In this document: positions 20,318-27,952 of the stretch, one piece after another | Numbering within the stretch: position 1 is the stretch's first letter | Layout of the letters: the number at the start of each line of letters is the position of its first letter | Source: Chitinophagaceae bacterium IBVUCB1 | Lineage (GTDB): Bacteria; Bacteroidota; Bacteroidia; Chitinophagales; Chitinophagaceae | DNA: 64,000 nt | Reading direction: 5' to 3' | Assembly: GCA_002127285.1 (NCBI GenBank) | Contig: NFUW01000001.1 | Span: 1,190,057 to 1,254,056 of the forward strand | Program-made: the position numbers and the translations under genes | The notes under the pieces: generated by a model | What the model saw: the letters and a program-made list of their open reading frames with translations, nothing else | What the model was told of the DNA's origin: nothing | Databases searched by the model: none

Positions 20318-22009
20318 CTATTGCTTCACAAATCGTTGTACACCAAAACTATCACCATTCTCTATCCTTAAGAAATACATCCCGCTGTTCAAATCGCCTA
20401 TGTTTATTTGTGTGCCGTTGTTGCGTACTTGTTTTACGGTACGTCCCGCTACATCTGTTATTGTTATAGTACTGTTGTTCAGTTGCGCATTGCTCATAAT
20501 GTTCAGCACATCGTTAGCAGGGTTGGGCGCAATACTGAAATCGTATTTTTTAGACGCTACATTGTTTACGCTTGTTGTGTTTACCGGCAATGCTACTAAA
20601 GCACCACCTGTAGCCAATGCTACATACAGGCCAAAAGCTGCGCCGTTGCTGTTATTAGCAGGTGTCAAAAAGCCCGATGCTACTACGGTAACAGCCTGAC
20701 CGCCAAGAGATAATGTTCCCAATGGTACATCGTAGCGTTGTACGGTTGTAGCACCTGTAGCATCTGTTATGCTGATGGTAGCATTGCTGGCAGGCAGTGA
20801 TATATAACCTGTACTGTTATACTGTCCAAAAGCAATATCGTTTACCAATACACTGCTGCCTGCACGTACATCTACTGTTGGTGCATCTGTACTGCCGTGC
20901 ATTACCAATATGTCTGTATTGCCACTGTTAGCACCTGTTTCTTTAGCACCGCCAAATACGCTGAGCCTGAAGGCAGGGTTAGGCGTATATCCTGTGGGGC
21001 TTTCTATACCATTAGCTGTCAGTATATAAGTACCGGCAGAGTCCAGTGTTGCATTCAGGTTATAGAATGTATCTGTAACCGATGTACTGTTTTTTAATGC
21101 TATACCTACATTTACCGGTGACTTAGCAGGCACATCTATAAAGCCAGTTGCCGTACGGAATGCGAAATTATCTATAATGCGTGTACCGTTAAGATATACG
21201 TCAACACTATCACCCGCTTTGTCTGCACAATTATGTATTGCTTGTATGCGTGCAAAAGATTCAGGCGTAGTAGTAGGCAATGGCACTAAAGCACCACCGC
21301 TCGATAATGCAACAAACAAACCGAAGGCAGGGCCATTGCTATTAGCAGCTGGATTTAAAAAGCCCGATGCCAATACAACGATAGATTGTCCGCCTAAGCT
21401 AAGGCCTTGCAATGGTGCGCTGTATGTTTGCACCGTTGGAAAGCCCGTAGATGTTGTGATGCGTATTTTATAATCTGCAGTAGGCAGTTCCAGATAGCTG
21501 GAAAAATTACCGAATGCTATATCATTTACCAATGTATTAGTACCGGAGCGGACATCTACCGTTGGTGCATCGGTACTACCATGCAATACCAATAAATCTG
21601 TATTGGCAGGGTTTGATGCTGCAGTTCTTGCTGTTGCAAATACGCTGATGCGCAATGGTGGCGCGGGTGTATAGCCCGTTGCACTTTCAATACCACCTGC
21701 TACGGCAACATAATTAGTATTAGCAGCAAGTGTGGCATTCAGGTTGTAAAATGTATCCGTAACTGCCGTACTTGTTTTAGACGCTATACCTATGTTATAA
21801 GTACCTGGTGTCAGGTTCAGATAAGCTGTTGCCCTTCTGAAAGGTACATTCTCTAATTTGGTAGTAGTGGGGCCGTTCACCCATATATCTACCGTGTCTG
21901 CTGCTTTGTCTGCGCAGTTGTGAATTACCTGCATACGTGCAGGTTGTGCCATGGCTACTGTTGTGCCTGCGATGGCGAGTACTGAGAGTAAAAATTTTCT
22001 GTAAGTCAT
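20318..22009 (-). CDS. T9SS-exported protein with duplicated DUF4397 domains
   Basis: A 563-residue exported protein. The ATG at 22009 is chosen because it begins a signal peptide (MTYRKFLLSVLAIAGTTVAMAQ); an open frame runs 53 codons further upstream but looks non-coding. The body consists of two long tandem repeats of about 230 residues. Each repeat begins with IHNCADKA.D and contains VTDTFYNLNATL, an HGSTDAPTVDVR block, VNDIAFG, and ends in AFGL.VAL..GGALV.LP; this is the DUF4397 pattern. The final 75 residues (YDFSIAPNPANDVLNI to GVQRFVKQ) are a type IX secretion sorting domain. Probably cell-surface or secreted; function unknown. Monocistronic. Confidence 0.85.
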   Translation of the reverse strand: MTYRKFLLSVLAIAGTTVAMAQPARMQVIHNCADKAADTVDIWVNGPTTTKLENVPFRRATAYLNLTPGTYNIGIASKTSTAVTDTFYNLNATLAANTNYVAVAGGIESATGYTPAPPLRISVFATARTAASNPANTDLLVLHGSTDAPTVDVRSGTNTLVNDIAFGNFSSYLELPTADYKIRITTSTGFPTVQTYSAPLQGLSLGGQSIVVLASGFLNPAANSNGPAFGLFVALSSGGALVPLPTTTPESFARIQAIHNCADKAGDSVDVYLNGTRIIDNFAFRTATGFIDVPAKSPVNVGIALKNSTSVTDTFYNLNATLDSAGTYILTANGIESPTGYTPNPAFRLSVFGGAKETGANSGNTDILVMHGSTDAPTVDVRAGSSVLVNDIAFGQYNSTGYISLPASNATISITDATGATTVQRYDVPLGTLSLGGQAVTVVASGFLTPANNSNGAAFGLYVALATGGALVALPVNTTSVNNVASKKYDFSIAPNPANDVLNIMSNAQLNNSTITITDVAGRTVKQVRNNGTQINIGDLNSGMYFLRIENGDSFGVQRFVKQ

Positions 22010-22242
22010 AATCGATTGTTTTTGTAAAGGGAACAACAGCAGTTGATTTTCTTTTGTTGAGCTTTTTTTGCCGATTTTCAAACAACTTGAAATAAAATGA
22101 CAGGTGTTTAATAGGGCTGTGGTTAAATTGATAGCAAGATTAAACAGTATAATAGTATTACTATACACCTATAGAGAGGCCTTGAAATCCTTGTAGGATA
22201 AGGCTTTTAACCCGTAGCTAATATATATGGCGTTTTTAACGG

Positions 22243-22250
22243 TATCTTTA
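22243..22250 (+). promoter_or_regulatory. Candidate minus-7 promoter element
   Basis: TATCTTTA matches TAnnTTTG in seven of eight positions, 18 bases before the ATG at 22268. Confidence 0.4.
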
Positions 22251-22267
22251 CACTGTAAAAATGAAAT

Positions 22268-23404
22268 ATGATGAAATGGCTGCTACCCATAGTGCTTGTA
22301 TGTCTGTTTGCGTCTTGCAGCAATAATGCAGAGCAACAAAAAGCGGTTGAAAATCAAAACATTACAACCGATACAGCCGCCTATTACAAACGCTATGATG
22401 GCACAATAGCAGGGCAACCCGTTGTATTACATCTTGTAAAAAACAGCCGTTTGCTAACAGCTACTTATTATTATACAAAGCAAGGCAAGCCCATTGATTT
22501 GTATTTCATGGCAGACTCCGGCATTGCAAATGGTTATTTAGCTGATGAACCTACCGAACAATTGGATGCACAACAGCAACCCCAATGGAAAGTAGTAATA
22601 ACAGGCAATACCATAACTGGTAAATGGATAAGCGCCGATAAACAAAAAACACATGAGATCAATTTGCAAGAAGCATATCCTGCAGGTAGTTATCAATTAA
22701 CGGCTTGGGAAAGGAACGAAACAATCAAACTAAGAACCGACAAAGAAGAGCCTGCCGCTACATGCAGTTATATGCTGCTGCGCTTGAAGGATAAAACTAA
22801 CAAAGATAACGTTGCGTTTTTTGATAAGCTGTTACTAAATGAGATAGTAAACGACACCACACACAAAACAATAGAAGAAAGTGTGGAAGCAAGTATTATG
22901 GCTTATGGTAACGGCTATAAAGAAGAAATGAAAGGGGAGCCTGATAGTAATATAGGCAGTTGGATGAACTATGCCAGTTCAAGCGAAATGAAAGTTGTGA
23001 TGAATGATAATGACTGGATAGTATTTGAAATGAGCAGCTACGGATACACAGGCGGCGCACACGGCAACTATGGTGTTAGTTATATGAATATAGACATGCA
23101 ACAAAAGCGTGTATGGAAGATGGAAGATATATTGCTTGTTGATACAACAGCATTACAAACCCTGCTGGAAGCTGAAGCACGCAAATACTACAACATGTCC
23201 GCCAATGCCAAGTTAGAAGATAATTACCTTACAGATAAAATACTGCCCAACGGCAATGTATTCATCACCCATACTGGCATTGCGTTTGTGTACAATCCTT
23301 ACGAGATAGCTTCTTATGCACAAGGCATCATATCATTATACATTCCTTACAGCAAGTTGCAGGCATTATTACAGCCTGCATTTAAGCAACGTATGGGGTT
23401 ATAA
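22268..23404 (+). CDS. Lipoprotein with DUF3298 (RsiV-like) domain
   Basis: A 378-residue lipoprotein. The signal peptide ends in the lipobox LFASC, so Cys near residue 17 should be lipidated. The C-terminal half (about residues 190-375) resembles the DUF3298/RsiV-like fold, with EMSSYGYTGGAHGN, VYNPYEIASYAQG and a final IPYSKLQALL. In Firmicutes related domains bind lysozyme; here the role is unknown. The N-terminal part (about 40-160) is a separate beta-rich region with no recognised family. Either of two adjacent Met codons may start it. It runs into the convergent gene with a 6-base overlap at the stops. Confidence 0.75.
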   Translation: MMKWLLPIVLVCLFASCSNNAEQQKAVENQNITTDTAAYYKRYDGTIAGQPVVLHLVKNSRLLTATYYYTKQGKPIDLYFMADSGIANGYLADEPTEQLDAQQQPQWKVVITGNTITGKWISADKQKTHEINLQEAYPAGSYQLTAWERNETIKLRTDKEEPAATCSYMLLRLKDKTNKDNVAFFDKLLLNEIVNDTTHKTIEESVEASIMAYGNGYKEEMKGEPDSNIGSWMNYASSSEMKVVMNDNDWIVFEMSSYGYTGGAHGNYGVSYMNIDMQQKRVWKMEDILLVDTTALQTLLEAEARKYYNMSANAKLEDNYLTDKILPNGNVFITHTGIAFVYNPYEIASYAQGIISLYIPYSKLQALLQPAFKQRMGL

Positions 23405-24262
23405 TTCAAATGCAGCAAAAAGCCCGAGCGAAATCATGGCATCATCAAAACTTTGCATGCCTTTTGATTTTCGGTTGGCATCAAAAACAGTTACCTGAAT
23501 CTGATTATTGTAATTGCCTGCCAGTCGTGCATTGAAGTCTATACCGGCCCTGAAGTTTTTATTGGCAAATAAAGAAGAAGGTCTGAAGCGATAACCAAGT
23601 TGAAAGTTTGCAAGTAGGTTCATGGGCAGTACGGTAGTTTCATTGTTATTATGTTTTCTGCTACCCCATCCTACCTGCTGATACATTATCAGGTTTTTGT
23701 ATTGGCTGTTATTGTCTGTTTGCGCATATATTGCTGTACCACCATCATTATCTGTTCCGTTAAACGGGATATTAAATACAGGCCCCAGAAGGATGTCTAT
23801 TGCACCTTTATTGGGTAAATGCAATGATACCCCCATCCTGAACTTCATGTCAACAGAATAATTCACGAATGTAAAATCTTGCTGCATACTGTAACTGCTG
23901 TTTTCAAATCCGTTTTCATTTGCATTATATACCAGCGATACTTTTTGAGGCACCATCCTCAGGTCAAATCCCGTAGCTATAATGAGCAAATTGCGTGTAT
24001 AACGCACCATTTCAAAACCAAGCCTGCCGCCTATTTTGTCTTTGCATCGCAGCAGCCCGTCTTGGGCGGGGTTCTCACCTACTGTTATGCCATCTTCAGG
24101 TATTGTAAAATCTACATCATAGCCGTTCGATTGAAAGTCGGCAGCGCCTGTTACATAAAAATTCACTGATCCTTGCCTTTTGCCTTTGGGTTGGGCAATA
24201 GCTAAGGAGTTTAGCAGAACAGTTGAAAACAAGAAAGTGCCCGCAAATATTTTTTTATACAT
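23399..24262 (-). CDS. Putative outer-membrane beta-barrel protein
   Basis: A 287-residue exported protein with an N-terminal signal peptide (FLFSTVLLNSLAIAQ, cleavage near residue 23). The rest shows amphipathic beta-strand patterning, with glycine/aromatic-rich segments such as KIGGRLGFEMVRYTRN, MKFRMGVSLHLP and ANFQLGYRFRPSSLF, and ends FAAFEL. This is the look of a small outer-membrane barrel, but no named family was recognised. It lies 5 bases downstream of a lipoprotein gene on the same strand, so the two probably form an operon for an envelope pair of unknown function. Confidence 0.65.
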   Translation of the reverse strand: MYKKIFAGTFLFSTVLLNSLAIAQPKGKRQGSVNFYVTGAADFQSNGYDVDFTIPEDGITVGENPAQDGLLRCKDKIGGRLGFEMVRYTRNLLIIATGFDLRMVPQKVSLVYNANENGFENSSYSMQQDFTFVNYSVDMKFRMGVSLHLPNKGAIDILLGPVFNIPFNGTDNDGGTAIYAQTDNNSQYKNLIMYQQVGWGSRKHNNNETTVLPMNLLANFQLGYRFRPSSLFANKNFRAGIDFNARLAGNYNNQIQVTVFDANRKSKGMQSFDDAMISLGLFAAFEL

Positions 24263-24267
24263 AGCAG

Positions 24268-24849
24268 TTATGGTTTGATGGTAAATAAACGAGTAGTGTC
24301 AGTCAATACGGATTGGTTTTCTGTTTCAAACACAATAGCAAATCGTTGTGAGCTGATAGATGATGGTGGGTTTTTAATGGTGATGTCTAAGCTTTGTAAT
24401 GCGCCCCCTGCGGCATAGTAATATTCACTGTAGGTTGTGTTCATTCGCTTAATGAGGCTCTTTCTGTCGTGTACGCTTTTCCCTTCTTTCAGTACACAGC
24501 TATCAATTATATCTGCTCCAGCTTTAAACTTGTTGTTATAATCATACAGACTGATGATTTTAATATTGCTGATTTTTTCGCCCGGGGCAATTTCAACTTT
24601 ATCTTTTCGCATACTGGCGTATGCTTTGTTGCCAATCCCCATATCAATGCCGACGTTAAACTTAGTTGAGCCAATTTTAACTTGTAATGTCATATTGCTG
24701 AAAAAAACGGAATCATTATCACCCAGTATCCTGCCGTTGTATGTATCAGCCACTGTAAAACTTGGGCGTTCATACAGAAACCGCTCTTTTTGATTGTTGC
24801 AGCCAATTCCGGCTATAAATAGTAATAGCAGCAGGTATTTAATTTTCAT
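24268..24849 (-). CDS. Hypothetical lipoprotein
   Basis: A 193-residue protein with a lipoprotein signal (YLLLLLFIAGIGC, lipidated Cys at residue 17). The mature part is beta-rich with alternating hydrophobic residues and no recognised domain; the C-terminus contains FAIVFETENQSVLTDTTRLF. It is the first gene of a two-gene minus-strand unit with the putative barrel protein that follows after 5 bases. A role as a periplasmic or surface partner of that barrel is inference from gene order only. Confidence 0.65.
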   Translation of the reverse strand: MKIKYLLLLLFIAGIGCNNQKERFLYERPSFTVADTYNGRILGDNDSVFFSNMTLQVKIGSTKFNVGIDMGIGNKAYASMRKDKVEIAPGEKISNIKIISLYDYNNKFKAGADIIDSCVLKEGKSVHDRKSLIKRMNTTYSEYYYAAGGALQSLDITIKNPPSSISSQRFAIVFETENQSVLTDTTRLFTIKP

Positions 24850-24981
24850 ATCAGGATATTTAGTATTCTAACGAGCAATTAGTATGCCAAAATAATAATA
24901 TAATATATGTGTTAAATAAAAACACCAAATTAAAATAATATTTTGTATATTTGTTATTTTAAAAGAAGGAATTAAACACCA

Positions 24982-25030
24982 TTGTTGCAATTTGTTGCAA
25001 AAATGAAATAACCCGAAAAACGCAACAAAT
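24982..25030. promoter_or_regulatory. Operator-like TTGTTGCAA repeats upstream of the aldehyde dehydrogenase
   Basis: TTGTTGCAA (24982-24990) and TTTGTTGCAA (24991-25000) are direct repeats one helical turn apart. GCAACAAAT (25022-25030) is the same core in inverted orientation. They lie 30-80 bases before the promoter of the aldehyde dehydrogenase/RidA genes, where a regulator could bind. Confidence 0.35.
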
Positions 25031-25060
25031 ACAATCGGCATAGATATATAAAGAACCTAT

Positions 25061-25068
25061 TACCTTTG
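25061..25068 (+). promoter_or_regulatory. Minus-7 promoter element of the aldehyde dehydrogenase gene
   Basis: TACCTTTG matches TAnnTTTG exactly and ends 4 bases before the ATG at 25073, implying a leaderless or nearly leaderless mRNA. Confidence 0.6.
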
Positions 25069-25072
25069 CACA

Positions 25073-26530
25073 ATGGATTTGAAAGCCCCTGATAAAATAT
25101 TGAATTATATAGGCGGAGAGCTAAAAGCCCCTGTCTTGGGTAAATATATAGATAACGTAAACCCGGCAACGGGTGAGGTATATAGCAAAATACCAGACAG
25201 CACCACACAGGATGTGGAAGATGCCGTTGCTGCCGCTAAAGCTGCCTTCCCTGCATGGAGTAAGACTTCTGCCGAAGAAAAGTTTAAAATACTGAACCGT
25301 ATTGCAGAGTTGATAGACCAGAATCTGGATGCGCTGGCGCTGGCAGAAACGAATGATAATGGCAAACCCTTATGGCTTAGTAAACGTGTAGATATTCCCC
25401 GCGCATCCAGCAACTTTCGCTTTTTTGCAACAGGGTTGATGCATTTTGCAACAGAGAGCCACAATATGGAGAATGGCACGGTCAACTATACGCTGCGCCA
25501 GCCTATCGGTGTAGTAGGCTGCATATCGCCGTGGAACTTGCCGCTGTATCTTTTTACATGGAAGATAGCCCCCGCACTGGCAGCGGGTAATTGTGTAGTA
25601 TCAAAACCAAGCGAGGTAACACCTATGACGGGCTACCTGCTCAGCCTGATATGCAAAGAAGCAGGGCTACCTGCTGGCGTACTGAATATACTGCACGGTA
25701 CAGGTCCTAACTGCGGTTCGGCCATAGTAAGCCACCCCGAAATAAAAGCTATATCCTTTACTGGCAGCACGCGCGCGGGCAAAGACATAGCTGCTATTGC
25801 AGCACCTATGTTCAAAAAAATATCGCTTGAATTGGGTGGTAAAAACCCCAATATCATTTTTGCCGATTGCGATTGGGAAAAGATGATGCGTACAACATTA
25901 CAATCATCATTTGCCAATCAGGGGCAGATATGTTTGTGTGGCAGTCGCATATTGGTAGAAGAAAGCATTTACAATAAGTTTAAAGCAGAGTTTGTAGAAC
26001 GAGCAAAGAAATTGATAGTAGGCGACCCGTTGGATGATAACAGCAAACAAGGTGCTGTAGTCAGCAAGCTGCATTTTGACAAAGTGATGAGTTGCATAGA
26101 GTTGGCAAAGCAAGAGGGTGGTACAATATTATTAGGTGGTAATGCAATCAAGGGCACTGGGCGTTGTGAAAATGGTTATTTCATAGAGCCTACCATAATA
26201 GAAGGCTTGGGTGCCGATTGTCGTACTAATATGGAAGAGATTTTTGGCCCTGTGGTAACGCTGCAATCATTTAAAACAGAAGAAGAAGCATTGGCACTTG
26301 CCAATTGCAGCGATTATGGCCTTGCAGCCACTATATGGACACAAGACGTAAGCAGAGCTAACCGTGTTGCTGCTAATGTACATAGCGGCATTATATGGGT
26401 GAACTGCTGGCTGCTGCGCGATTTGCGTACCCCATTCGGTGGTTTCAAAAACTCGGGTGTAGGCCGAGAGGGCGGTTGGGAAGCCATGAGGTTCTTCACC
26501 GATATAAAGAATGTGTGTATTGATTTGTAG
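25073..26530 (+). CDS. Aldehyde dehydrogenase, 2-aminomuconate/2-hydroxymuconate semialdehyde type
   Basis: A 485-residue NAD-dependent aldehyde dehydrogenase. It carries the Rossmann/NAD motif FTGSTRAGKDIA, the general-base Glu in LELGGKNPN (near residue 260), and the catalytic Cys in NQGQICLCGSR (near residue 290). The latter form, ICLCGSR, is typical of 2-hydroxymuconic and 2-aminomuconic semialdehyde dehydrogenases. The next gene encodes a RidA-family protein, and in Bacteroidota this pair belongs to kynurenine/3-hydroxyanthranilate breakdown, where it would oxidise 2-aminomuconate semialdehyde to 2-aminomuconate. The other kynurenine genes are outside the window, so substrate assignment is an inference. 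Confidence 0.85.
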   Translation: MDLKAPDKILNYIGGELKAPVLGKYIDNVNPATGEVYSKIPDSTTQDVEDAVAAAKAAFPAWSKTSAEEKFKILNRIAELIDQNLDALALAETNDNGKPLWLSKRVDIPRASSNFRFFATGLMHFATESHNMENGTVNYTLRQPIGVVGCISPWNLPLYLFTWKIAPALAAGNCVVSKPSEVTPMTGYLLSLICKEAGLPAGVLNILHGTGPNCGSAIVSHPEIKAISFTGSTRAGKDIAAIAAPMFKKISLELGGKNPNIIFADCDWEKMMRTTLQSSFANQGQICLCGSRILVEESIYNKFKAEFVERAKKLIVGDPLDDNSKQGAVVSKLHFDKVMSCIELAKQEGGTILLGGNAIKGTGRCENGYFIEPTIIEGLGADCRTNMEEIFGPVVTLQSFKTEEEALALANCSDYGLAATIWTQDVSRANRVAANVHSGIIWVNCWLLRDLRTPFGGFKNSGVGREGGWEAMRFFTDIKNVCIDL

Positions 26531-26550
26531 GCTATTAATTTTTGACTTTT

Positions 26551-26558
26551 TACTTTTG
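26551..26558 (+). promoter_or_regulatory. Possible internal promoter element before the RidA gene
   Basis: TACTTTTG fits TAnnTTTG and ends 4 bases before the ATG; TTTG lies 23 bases upstream (26524-26527). It sits between two co-oriented genes 32 bases apart, so it may add to operon transcription or be fortuitous. Confidence 0.35.
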
Positions 26559-26562
26559 AATT

Positions 26563-26976
26563 ATGAGCGAACGTATATCAACAGATAAAGCACCAGCCCC
26601 TGTGGGCTTGTACCCCCATGCGCGCCGTGTAGGCAATTTATTATTTCTTTCGGGTATAGGGCCGCGCACTACTGCCAACGAGATACCGGGGCTGAAGTTG
26701 GATAAGAACGGTAACTTTCTTGAGTTCGACTTTGCAGCGCAATGCCGCAATGTGTTTGAGAATGTGAAAATAGTATTGGAAGAAAGCGGCAGCAGTTGGG
26801 ACAAGCTGATAGACGTTACCGTATTCCTCGTAAATATGAAGCGCGACTTTGCAACTTACAACCAGTTGTACGCAGAGTATTTCAAAGACAACCAACCTTG
26901 CCGCACTACGGTAGAAATCAACTCGCTACCCACACCCATAGCCATAGAGCTAAAGTGCATAGCAACAATTGATTAG
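26563..26976 (+). CDS. RidA/YjgF family enamine deaminase (likely 2-aminomuconate deaminase)
   Basis: A 137-residue RidA-fold protein, cytoplasmic and usually trimeric. Motifs include APAPVGLYPHARRVGNLLFLSG near the N-terminus, QCRNVFENVKIVLEESG, and the C-terminal active-site Arg in PCRTTVEINSLP near residue 118. RidA proteins hydrolyse reactive enamines and imines. Placed right after a 2-aminomuconate-type semialdehyde dehydrogenase, this copy is probably the 2-aminomuconate deaminase of the kynurenine pathway rather than the general housekeeping RidA. That specific role is inferred from context. Confidence 0.8.
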   Translation: MSERISTDKAPAPVGLYPHARRVGNLLFLSGIGPRTTANEIPGLKLDKNGNFLEFDFAAQCRNVFENVKIVLEESGSSWDKLIDVTVFLVNMKRDFATYNQLYAEYFKDNQPCRTTVEINSLPTPIAIELKCIATID

Positions 26977-27000
26977 TTTTTCAGTTAGCCGTTTTTCTAG

Positions 27001-27049
27001 TTGGCAGTTTGCAGTTATCATATTTGAATCGTTATCTGCAAACTGCCAA
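27001..27049. terminator. Bidirectional hairpin between convergent genes
   Basis: TTGGCAGTTTGCAG (27001-27014) and CTGCAAACTGCCAA (27036-27049) form a 14-bp perfect stem around a 21-base AT-rich loop. It lies between the converging RidA and lipoprotein genes. T-rich tails are weak, so it may be a terminator or a small palindromic repeat. Confidence 0.5.
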
Positions 27050-27063
27050 TTGATAATTGCAAA

Positions 27064-27918
27064 CTACTTAAGCGGTATATCTATCCTTATTTGTTTTTGG
27101 TATGGTTTGCCGTTCGCATCTTTGCCCTCTATCTTCCACATCACACTGCGCAGCATAATGACTAAGGGCTTGTCGTTAGCATTACGTACACGGCTGACGG
27201 CTTTGAGCCATTTTTGTTCGGTAGCACGGCTCATGCGTTTGTTGCGGGCACTGCGTGTTACGGCGTTTTTTATAGCAGCAGGGCTTGCTTTGATGAATTG
27301 CAGTTGCCTGCTATCTAAGCCGGTTATGTTGTATGTATTGTTGCTGCCTTTCAGTGTTTGCCAATCGGTAGTGCGGTTCAGTGATTCCAGCATCAGCGTA
27401 CCCATTTCGTTTTTAACGGCTATTACGGTTTGGTAGCGTTGCGATACTTTGGTAACCATGCCACCACCTGTTTGTATCTTATTGCCCACCAATGTCCCAC
27501 TTGTTATTTCATAAGTAGCACCGTTAGCTTTTTTAGTGTCTTGTTGTTTATACGTCCTTGTGCCGATGTTGGGTATCAATACCGTTATTTCTTTAAACTC
27601 TACTTTCAACCCGTTGCCTTTGGGGGCAGGTGCTGCTTTTGGTTCTTGCTTAGGTTCTTCTTTTTTGGGTTGTGCTGTTTGTTGCGGCAGCTCTTGTGTA
27701 GCCTGTGTTTGTACGGGTGTAGTATCGGTTTGTGTTGGCACTACGGGTTGTATGGGTTTTATATCCGCTACAAAGTCTTGCAGGTATTGAGAATCTGTTT
27801 CCGTAACGATGGTAGCAGGGTCGCCCAGTACTATGGGTTTACCTCTGTTGGGGCTATCGCTGCCGCAAGACTGCAAGAGCAGTGCTGTCAATACTATTAT
27901 CAGGCCAAGTGAACGCAT
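27064..27918 (-). CDS. Lipoprotein with Pro/Gln-rich linker
   Basis: A 284-residue lipoprotein (signal ends LLLQSC, lipidated Cys near residue 18). Residues about 55-100 are a low-complexity linker rich in Gln, Pro, Thr, Lys and Ala (for example QTDTTPVQTQATQELPQQ). The folded C-terminal part (about 105-284) begins GLKVEFKEITVLIPNIGTRTY and shows no recognised family; it ends WKIEGKDANGKPYQKQIRIDIP. The linker would let the domain reach across the periplasm. It lies 34 bases after the E1 gene on the same strand, but the relation is unclear. Confidence 0.65.
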   Translation of the reverse strand: MRSLGLIIVLTALLLQSCGSDSPNRGKPIVLGDPATIVTETDSQYLQDFVADIKPIQPVVPTQTDTTPVQTQATQELPQQTAQPKKEEPKQEPKAAPAPKGNGLKVEFKEITVLIPNIGTRTYKQQDTKKANGATYEITSGTLVGNKIQTGGGMVTKVSQRYQTVIAVKNEMGTLMLESLNRTTDWQTLKGSNNTYNITGLDSRQLQFIKASPAAIKNAVTRSARNKRMSRATEQKWLKAVSRVRNANDKPLVIMLRSVMWKIEGKDANGKPYQKQIRIDIPLK

Positions 27919-27952
27919 GTGTTATCTGTTCTTGATACTAAAATAATAAAGT

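Noticed and set aside
22010-22168. Upstream extension of the DUF4397 protein
   Set aside because: A normal signal peptide starts at 22009; the upstream 53 codons look non-coding.
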